From assembly GCA_024278415.1 (NCBI GenBank), contig JAJRTI010000965.1, forward strand, positions 1 to 6,276: DNA of 6,276 bases, in the 5' to 3' direction. Both the position numbers and the translations under genes were made by a program. The stretch comes from Planctomycetota bacterium (GTDB taxonomy: Bacteria > Planctomycetota > Brocadiia > JAJRTI01). Positions 1-3,989 of this stretch are shown here, one piece after another; position 1 is the stretch's first letter; each line of letters begins with the position of its first letter. Under the pieces are notes generated by a model. That model worked only from the letters and a program-made list of their open reading frames with translations. It ran no database searches and was not told the DNA's origin.

Positions 1-196
1 CGGCCGCGATCCGCTTGCACTCCGCGTAGTCGCCGGGCTCCATGCGGTTGGTCGAGAACTCGATCGCGTCGATCCCGAACTCGTCCTGCGCGCGGGCGAA
101 GGCTTGGTCGAGCGTCTCCCACTCGTAATGGAGGCAACTGATGCCGAAGGACGGGGCAGACGGGTCATTGGTCATTGGTCGCTCGTCATTGGTCAT
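1..196 (-). CDS. Probable sugar phosphate isomerase/epimerase-like TIM-barrel protein (N-terminal fragment)
   Basis: The minus strand is open from ATG at 196 to the left edge of the window, giving 65 residues; the rest lies outside. After a short polar leader the protein reads FGISCLHYEWETLDQAF, then ARAQDEFGIDAIEFSTNRM and GDYAECKRIAA. A first beta strand (FGISCL), a helix beginning ETLDQAFARA, a second strand (GIDAIEFS) and a helix holding CKRIAA is the usual opening of xylose-isomerase-like (AP_endonuc_2) TIM-barrel proteins, which isomerise or epimerise sugars and inositol derivatives in the cytoplasm. ATG 196 is preferred because AGGG lies 5 bases upstream (202-205). An in-frame ATG at 175 is the alternative, and an in-frame stop at 221-223 rules out starts further upstream. 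Both ATGs lie inside a 7-bp tandem repeat. The gene is divergent from the membrane protein gene at 803, across about 600 bp. The family call rests on only 65 residues and the substrate is unknown. Confidence 0.6.
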   Translation of the reverse strand, partial: MTNDERPMTNDPSAPSFGISCLHYEWETLDQAFARAQDEFGIDAIEFSTNRMEPGDYAECKRIAA

Positions 197-197
197 T
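163..197. repeat. Phased heptamer tandem repeat, five units
   Basis: Five 7-bp units follow each other without a phase break: GGTCATT, GGTCATT, GGTCGCT, CGTCATT, GGTCATT. Read on the minus strand the unit is AATGACC, so every intact unit supplies an ATG. The array covers the start codon of the gene at 1-196. I recall similar short heptameric repeats between genes in cyanobacteria and other bacteria, but I have not matched this one to a named family. A second array with the same unit is at 665-685. Confidence 0.8.
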
Positions 198-248
198 GGT
201 GCCCTAATCGTGAGGAACCGTCACAAAGAACAAGAAGTTGCATGCGCC

Positions 249-281
249 GGTCGAGTAGGCACGAAGTGCCGTATCGAGACC
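249..281 (-). repeat. Palindromic repeat element A (GGTCTCGATACG head, TTC-loop hairpin)
   Basis: Read on the minus strand, this 33-bp element begins with GGTCTCGATACG and contains a perfect 5-bp hairpin, GGCAC and GTGCC around loop TTC (258-270). It ends in TACTCGACC, which pairs imperfectly with the head. I recall near-identical palindromes as abundant intergenic repeats in high-GC actinobacterial chromosomes; that is memory, not a search result. It behaves like a REP-type extragenic palindrome. No matching transposase is visible in the window. Confidence 0.6.
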
Positions 282-306
282 CAGCACGACAGCGCAACCG
301 CAGCCT

Positions 307-337
307 GGTCTCGATACGCGCCAGCTTTAGCTGGCGC
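307..337 (+). repeat. Palindromic repeat element B (same head, TTTA-loop hairpin)
   Basis: Read on the plus strand, this element begins with the same 12 bases, GGTCTCGATACG (307-318), and runs straight into a perfect 8-bp stem: GCGCCAGC at 318-325, loop TTTA at 326-329, GCTGGCGC at 330-337. Its head faces the head of element A. Bases 270-281 and 307-318 therefore form a perfect 12-bp inverted repeat around a 25-base centre (282-306). Two inverted copies of one palindrome with a short linker resemble the mosaic arrangement of REP elements. Confidence 0.6.
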
Positions 338-524
338 TCCTCCTGCCCCCGCCTTCAGGCGGGGGTGAGGGCTGTGGGCGACATTCGGAGCGCGCTTCAG
401 CGCGGCTTCTTGGCAGGGCGTTGGTTGAGAAGCCCTGCTAAAGCAGGCTGCACGGATAGTTCTGCCCTGCTCGTTCCCACCAGATGAATCTGGTGGCAAG
501 GCAGAATTGCCCGCTGAAGCGGGC
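318..524. repeat. Run of six stem-loops with related TTYA/TRAA loops
   Basis: Six hairpins occur within 207 bases. Stem positions and loops are: 318-325 with 330-337, loop TTTA; 346-353 with 358-365, loop TTCA; 389-395 with 400-407, one bulged G, loop TTCA; 431-438 with 443-449, one bulged C, loop TAAA; 477-484 with 489-496, loop TGAA; 509-514 with 519-524, loop TGAA. Stems 1, 2, 5 and 6 are perfect. The fifth is enclosed by a second 7-bp stem, TTCTGCC (460-466) with GGCAGAA (500-506). GCAGGGC at 413-419 could also pair with GCCCTGC at 432-438, competing with hairpin 4. Stem sequences differ, while the loops are TTTA or TTCA on the left and their reverse complements on the right. No T-tract follows any of them, so they are not ordinary terminators. 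Confidence 0.75.
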
Positions 525-664
525 ATTCGTTCGCTCCTTCGCGACTTGCGTGTTTTTCGCGCAGCTTTTTGTAAAGGATAAGAGATGAGAGCGGAGCCGC
601 ATCCACTCTCGTGGACGGAAGACGTATCCTCGCGGTCTCTTGGGTTGTGGGCGAAGTCCGCCTT

Positions 665-685
665 AGTCATTAGTGCTTGGTCATT
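665..685. repeat. Second heptamer array, three phased units
   Basis: Three adjoining 7-bp units, AGTCATT, AGTGCTT and GGTCATT, match the unit at 163-197 in the same orientation, including a degenerate middle unit ending in GCTT. The two arrays bracket the palindrome and hairpin cluster. It lies about 120 bases upstream of the membrane protein gene. Confidence 0.6.
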
Positions 686-802
686 GGGCTCGGCGACAAC
701 CCCAATGAGGAGGGAATCGTAGCCGTGAACATGGCCTGCGTCAACGCTGTTGAGCCAGCGGACACTTGACTTGCCCCGCTTGGGCCCACAGGATAGCCCG
801 CC

Positions 803-2749
803 ATGCGGCATCCCCAGAACAACCTGGATCAAAGCGCGGCCACTCGACCGGCCCTCACCGCGCGCGCGTTCGCCATCGGCCTTGCGGCGTGTGTTGCGAT
901 CTCGCTCGCGTTCCCGTACGAAAACCTCATGATCAAGGCCACGCGGCCGGCCAACACGTCGCTTCCCTACGGCTCGATCTTCATCCTCTTCGTCATCGTC
1001 GTTGGCCTCAATCCGCTGCTTCGCGTCTTCGGCTCCGCGCTGCGCCGGGACGAGCTGGTCGTCGTGTTCGTGATGATCCTCATCTCGACCGCGATCCCCA
1101 CTTGGGGGCTCATGGCGCAACTGCTCTCCATCTTGCCGGGCCCGGCCTACTACGCTTCGGCCGAGAACCACTGGGGCGCGACCATCCTCCCCTACGTGCC
1201 GTCGTGGATCGCGCCCACGGACCCGGATGGCATTCGGCACTTCTACGAGGGCTTGCCCGCCGGACAGAACATCCCGTGGTCGATCTGGATTGTGCCGCTG
1301 TTCTGGTGGGGAGTGCTCGTGGCCGCGTTCTTCACGGTCACCGGCAGCATGATGGTCATCCTCGAACGCCAATGGCGCGAACGCGAGCGGCTCATCTTCC
1401 CGCTCATGCACCTGCCGCTCGCGATGGTCGACGACGACGAGGCCGGCGCGCGCTTGCCGGCCTTCTTCCGCAGCCGGGCCATGTGGATTGGTTTCGCACT
1501 CGTCTTCGCGCTCAGCAGCGTCAACGCGCTCCACAGCTACAACCATCTGTTCCCCTACATGAAGCTGCGCGGCGGCATCGCCTTCCTGCGCCGAGCCGTG
1601 TATCTCCGCACCTGGCTCAACTTCGCGGTCGTCGGCTTCACCTTCCTCATCCACTCCGACGTCGCGTTCAGCCTCTGGTTCTTCAGCGTTCTCAGTTCGG
1701 TGCAGATCGGCCTCTTCAACATCTTCGGCTTCAGCATCGGCCCCCGAGAGATCTACTGCTCCGGCGCACCGAGCGTGTCCAACCAGGCGATGGGCGGCAT
1801 GATCGCGCTCGTGGCCTACTGCCTCTGGACGGCCCGCGACCATATCAAGGATGTGCTGCGTTCCGCATGGGCAGGCACGCGCACCGACAACGACGTGGTC
1901 TCGTGCCGCGCGGCTGTGGTGTCGTTGGTACTGGGGCTCTCCATGACCGCGCTCTGGCTCCATGCCAGCGGCTTGCCGTGGGTCGGCGTCGTGGTGTTTC
2001 TCATGGGCACATTCGTCACCTTCCTTGCGCTGACCCGGGCCATCGCGCAAGGCGGAGTGCTCGTGTCGCGCGCCGCGCTGACGCCGGCGTCGTTCACCGT
2101 GCACGCGCTTGGCCCGGAGACGCTCGGCCCGGCCGGCATGACGTCCATCGGCTTCGCGTTTTCATGGACCGCGGACATTCGCGTGTTCTTCATGCCATTC
2201 TTCGTGCATGCGCTGCACCTGTGGAAGACGCTTGGCGCGCGGCGCCGCGGCTTTGTCGCGGCCGCGGTCTCGGCCGTGGCCGTGAGCGCGGGCGTGTCCG
2301 CGTGGATCATCCTCAAGCTCGCGTACACCCACGGCGGTGTGAACCTCAGCGGGTGGCTCTTCCGCGGCTGCCCCACCGTGCCCTTCTACTACATCACCGC
2401 ACGCACAGCGAACCCCGACTCCGCGGCCGCGTGGCGGTACGCGTTCCTGGCCGGGGGCGCGGGCATCATGGCGCTGCTCATGTTCTGCCAGTACCGCTTC
2501 ACGTGGTGGATGCTGCACCCGCTCGGGTTCGCCATTGGCCCCACACAGCCGGTGAAGGACCTCTGGTTTTCGATCTTCCTCGGTTGGTTGCTCAAGGTGC
2601 TCCTCTTGCGGCTTGGCGGCCTGTCGCTGATCCGGCGCGCGACGCCGTTCGTGCTCGGCGGGGTGCTGGGGCAATTCGTCGCGTGCGGGGTCTGGGCGAC
2701 CATCGACGGCTTGCTCGGCCACCAAGGCAACTCGCTCTACGTGTACTGA
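803..2749 (+). CDS. DUF6785/DUF6784-family polytopic membrane protein
   Basis: The 648-residue product is strongly hydrophobic, with about 14 likely membrane helices, for example near residues 22-38, 57-75, 84-108, 162-185, 228-245, 270-284, 369-386, 392-411, 484-505, 545-561 and 613-631. Segments typical of the family as I recall it are PTWGLMAQLL (99-108), YYASAENHW (116-124), the charged loop ERQWRERERLIFPLMHLPLAM split at 188-208, RAIAQGGVL (412-420), WWMLHPLGFAIG (568-579) and WFSIFLGWLLKVLLLRLGG (588-606). The last two mark the C-terminal DUF6784 part. The biochemical role is unknown; a transporter-like function is only a guess from topology. ATG 803 is the first possible start because an in-frame TAG lies at 794-796; AGGA at 790-793 is a weak ribosome site 9 bases upstream. 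The 3' end overlaps the convergent dTMP kinase gene by 13 bp. Confidence 0.85.
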   Translation: MRHPQNNLDQSAATRPALTARAFAIGLAACVAISLAFPYENLMIKATRPANTSLPYGSIFILFVIVVGLNPLLRVFGSALRRDELVVVFVMILISTAIPTWGLMAQLLSILPGPAYYASAENHWGATILPYVPSWIAPTDPDGIRHFYEGLPAGQNIPWSIWIVPLFWWGVLVAAFFTVTGSMMVILERQWRERERLIFPLMHLPLAMVDDDEAGARLPAFFRSRAMWIGFALVFALSSVNALHSYNHLFPYMKLRGGIAFLRRAVYLRTWLNFAVVGFTFLIHSDVAFSLWFFSVLSSVQIGLFNIFGFSIGPREIYCSGAPSVSNQAMGGMIALVAYCLWTARDHIKDVLRSAWAGTRTDNDVVSCRAAVVSLVLGLSMTALWLHASGLPWVGVVVFLMGTFVTFLALTRAIAQGGVLVSRAALTPASFTVHALGPETLGPAGMTSIGFAFSWTADIRVFFMPFFVHALHLWKTLGARRRGFVAAAVSAVAVSAGVSAWIILKLAYTHGGVNLSGWLFRGCPTVPFYYITARTANPDSAAAWRYAFLAGGAGIMALLMFCQYRFTWWMLHPLGFAIGPTQPVKDLWFSIFLGWLLKVLLLRLGGLSLIRRATPFVLGGVLGQFVACGVWATIDGLLGHQGNSLYVY

Positions 2750-3426
2750 GACACGGCCTGCCACACCCGCTCGGCCACTGCGTCGATGCTCAGCAACGCG
2801 CCGGCGTCATCCACACAACTCACGCGCACCCAATTGGGCCGGGTCTGCGACAGATGCTGATACACGCGCTGTGCGTGGGCCAAGTGGCTCATGTCCGCCT
2901 CGTGGCCGTCCTTCTTGCGTTCGCCGAGGTACGATCGCTGCGCCTTGCGCCCCACCAGATCCGAGGCCACCTCGATCGGGAGCCACAGGAACACCACCCG
3001 ATCGGGCATGGGAATCTGGAACACGCGGTATTCCAGCTCCTCCACCCAGGCAAAGAACGCCTCTCGCTCCTCATCGGACGCAATTTTCCCGCCTTGGTGC
3101 GCGAGGTTCGCGGACACGTAACGGTTCGACACGATGACCTCTCCCCGCGCGAGCGCGGCCTCCATGCGCGCCTTGGCCTCCCATCGGTCGCCCGCGTAGA
3201 GCACCGACGCGAGGTGGGGGTCGATCTGCGCGGCCGGGCCGAACTCGTTCTTCAGGTAGCGGCCGATGGTCGCGCCGAAGAAGGTCGTCTCGTACTGCGG
3301 GAATTCCTCCTCGTGCACCACCCGCCCCGTCGCGCGCAATCGCTCCACCAGCCGGCGCGTCTGTTCGGTCTTGCCGCTGCCGTCAATGCCGGCGAGGACG
3401 ATGAGTTTGCCAGGGCTGTCGCGCAA
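2737..3426 (-). CDS. tmk: dTMP (thymidylate) kinase, atypical SNRY variant
   Basis: The 229-residue cytoplasmic enzyme should phosphorylate dTMP to dTDP with ATP, the step that feeds dTTP synthesis. The P-loop GIDGSGKT is at residues 13-20. FPQYETTFFG (42-51), YAGDRWE (77-83) and SNRYVSANLAHQGG (100-113) follow in the order expected for nucleotide binding. A lid region rich in Arg and Lys, with KKDGHEAD (171-178), precedes the final helices. Length is normal for the family. The usual DRY/DRH motif is NRY here (N101), and the residue after the P-loop is Glu21; I recall this combination from thymidylate kinase-like proteins of several uncultured bacteria. The start is TTG at 3424-3426, supported by GGAG 7 bases upstream and by the P-loop lying close to the N-terminus. 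The gene converges on the membrane protein gene at 803-2749 with a 13-bp overlap, and its upstream region holds the 51-bp tandem array. Confidence 0.88.
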   Translation of the reverse strand: MRDSPGKLIVLAGIDGSGKTEQTRRLVERLRATGRVVHEEEFPQYETTFFGATIGRYLKNEFGPAAQIDPHLASVLYAGDRWEAKARMEAALARGEVIVSNRYVSANLAHQGGKIASDEEREAFFAWVEELEYRVFQIPMPDRVVFLWLPIEVASDLVGRKAQRSYLGERKKDGHEADMSHLAHAQRVYQHLSQTRPNWVRVSCVDDAGALLSIDAVAERVWQAVSQYT

Positions 3427-3433
3427 TGCTGTT

Positions 3434-3437
3434 CTCC
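3434..3437 (-). promoter_or_regulatory. Shine-Dalgarno site that supports the TTG start of tmk
   Basis: Minus-strand GGAG lies 7 bases before TTG at 3426. No ATG near the N-terminus could serve instead: the next in-frame Met is far downstream of the P-loop. The site lies just outside the 51-bp repeat array. Confidence 0.7.
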
Positions 3438-3441
3438 GAGC

Positions 3442-3594
3442 TGTCTGGGGACACGAAGTCGGACACTTCGTGTCCTTGATTCATGTCCCCCGTGTCTGGG
3501 GACACGAAGTCGGACACTTCGTGTCCTTGATTCATGTCCCCCGTGTCTGGGGACACGAAGTCGGACGCTTCGCGTCCTTGGTTCATGTCCCCGG
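3442..3594. repeat. Three tandem 51-bp units forming a hairpin chain
   Basis: The units are 3442-3492, 3493-3543 and 3544-3594. Units 1 and 2 are identical; unit 3 differs at four positions. Each unit contains a 6-bp hairpin with loop TTC (3461-3475, 3512-3526, 3563-3577): GGACAC with GTGTCC in units 1 and 2, GGACGC with GCGTCC in unit 3. Across each junction TGTCCCC pairs with GGGGACA around a 7-base loop (3484-3504 and 3535-3555). CCCCG and CGGGG close the right end (3589-3604). A competing 11-bp pairing exists in units 1 and 2 (3449-3459 with 3465-3475). The period is 17 codons, so reading frames stay open through the array on both strands, but I see no real protein there. It lies between divergent tmk and the lipoprotein gene, so a role in transcription or mRNA folding is possible. 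There are no spacers, so it is not a CRISPR array. Confidence 0.9.
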
Positions 3595-3641
3595 CGCTTC
3601 GGGGATTCTACTGGGCGCTGCGGACAAGCGCAAGCCGCGCC

Positions 3642-3669
3642 TTGCGCTCGATCCACAGGCCGATACAAT
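3642..3669 (+). promoter_or_regulatory. Sigma70-like promoter for the lipoprotein gene
   Basis: TACAAT at 3664-3669 matches the -10 consensus at five of six positions. TTGCGC at 3642-3647 is a weaker -35 box, with a 16-base spacer. Transcription would begin near 3676, giving a leader of about 22 bases before ATG 3698. In this GC-rich setting such a -10 box is unlikely by chance, but it is a prediction from sequence alone. Confidence 0.5.
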
Positions 3670-3684
3670 GAGCGGAAGTGAAAC

Positions 3685-3690
3685 AAGGAG
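3685..3690 (+). promoter_or_regulatory. Strong Shine-Dalgarno site for the lipoprotein gene
   Basis: AAGGAG ends 7 bases before ATG 3698. It decides the start: the in-frame ATG at 3668 directly abuts the -10 box, has no ribosome site and would put charged residues ahead of the signal peptide. Confidence 0.75.
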
Positions 3691-3697
3691 CCGCCAC

Positions 3698-3988
3698 ATG
3701 AAGCCACTCGCATTCATTCTGCTCGTAAGCTTCGCGGTGGGCCTGGCTGGATGCGGCAGCAAGGTGGATCCGGCCGACCGCGCGGCGATCGACGCGGCGC
3801 TCGCTGCGTACTGGCAAGCCCGGGACGCGCAGGCCAAGACACGGGTCAAGACCGTGAAGATCGAGGGCGACAAGGCGTCGATTACGTTCTCCCTCACCTT
3901 CCCCGAGTTCCACTCGATCGCCACGACGCGCACGGGAGAGCTGATCAACCGCGGCGGCAAGTGGGAGGTCGTGCAAGTCAGCGAGTAG
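3698..3988 (+). CDS. Small hypothetical lipoprotein
   Basis: The 96-residue precursor starts with Lys2, a hydrophobic stretch LAFILLVSFAVG (4-15) and lipobox LAGC (16-19), so signal peptidase II should cleave before Cys19, leaving a lipid-anchored protein of 78 residues. The mature part has one amphipathic helix, DRAAIDAALAAYWQARDAQ (26-44), then alternating beta-like stretches with VKTVKIEGDKASITFSL and RGGKWEVVQV near the end. The helix plus GD-A-I strand and the closing GGKW-V-V pattern recall small NTF2/SnoaL-like secreted domains, but the protein is short for that fold and the function is unknown. It has its own promoter and ribosome site, is divergent from tmk, and its stop codon lies one base from the stop codon of the convergent gene 3990-6164. 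Confidence 0.8.
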   Translation: MKPLAFILLVSFAVGLAGCGSKVDPADRAAIDAALAAYWQARDAQAKTRVKTVKIEGDKASITFSLTFPEFHSIATTRTGELINRGGKWEVVQVSE

Positions 3989-3989
3989 A

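Larger units (their letters stand above)
197..802. other. Repeat-rich intergenic region without a convincing gene
   Basis: About 600 bases separate the divergent genes at 1-196 and 803-2749. ORFs that cross this stretch are built from palindromes and heptamers and match no protein family I recognise, so I call none of them. It holds the palindromic elements at 249-337, the stem-loop run at 318-524 and the heptamer array at 665-685. Bases 525-660 contain two T-runs (553-557 and 566-570) but no strong terminator stem. Bases 686-802 are the leader of the gene at 803. There, TTGACT at 766-771 and CAGGAT at 789-794 with a 17-base spacer form only a weak promoter candidate, and it would give an almost leaderless mRNA. 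Confidence 0.7.

Noticed and set aside
104..487. Open frame with repeated VIGHW residues
   Set aside because: The repeated residues are the translated 7-bp array and the rest is translated palindromes. It also overlaps the better-supported gene at 1-196 on the other strand.
318..524. Integron attC-like sites
   Set aside because: I could not find the paired RYYYAAC and GTTRRRY core sites around the hairpins, and there is no integrase or cassette-like gene.
545..570. Rho-independent terminator with T-runs at 553-557 and 566-570
   Set aside because: The only stem before the second T-run is five pairs including a G-U pair (GCGTG with CGCGC), separated from it by AGC. It is too weak to call.
397..606. 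69-codon minus-strand ORF upstream of the membrane protein gene
   Set aside because: It reads straight through three of the palindromic stem-loops and shows no protein-like pattern.
585..722. 45-codon ORF with AAAGGA 6 bases upstream of its ATG
   Set aside because: The ribosome site is good, but the product resembles nothing known, has no signal or domain and crosses the second heptamer array. Ribosome profiling would be needed to revive it.
221..2104. Long open frame of 627 codons on the minus strand
   Set aside because: Its translation is dominated by Arg, His, Glu and Gly with no domain pattern, and it lies antisense to the clear membrane protein gene. It is a by-product of high GC at third positions.
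3383..3586. Minus-strand ORF of 17-residue repeats, each beginning MNQG
   Set aside because: The periodicity follows from the 51-bp DNA repeat being divisible by three. The frame overlaps the start of tmk, has no ribosome site that I can see, and the plus strand through the array is open as well.
3442..3594. Possible CRISPR array
   Set aside because: The 51-bp units adjoin directly, with no variable spacers and no cas genes in the window.
766..3681. Open frame of 971 codons on the plus strand
   Set aside because: It runs out of frame through the membrane protein gene, antisense across tmk and through the 51-bp repeats. Its composition is Arg/His/Pro-rich and no family is recognisable.
3266..3697. 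N-terminal extension of the lipoprotein frame
   Set aside because: The frame is open back to 3266, but the signal peptide, AAGGAG site and promoter all place the start at 3698. The extension would be antisense to tmk and translated repeats.
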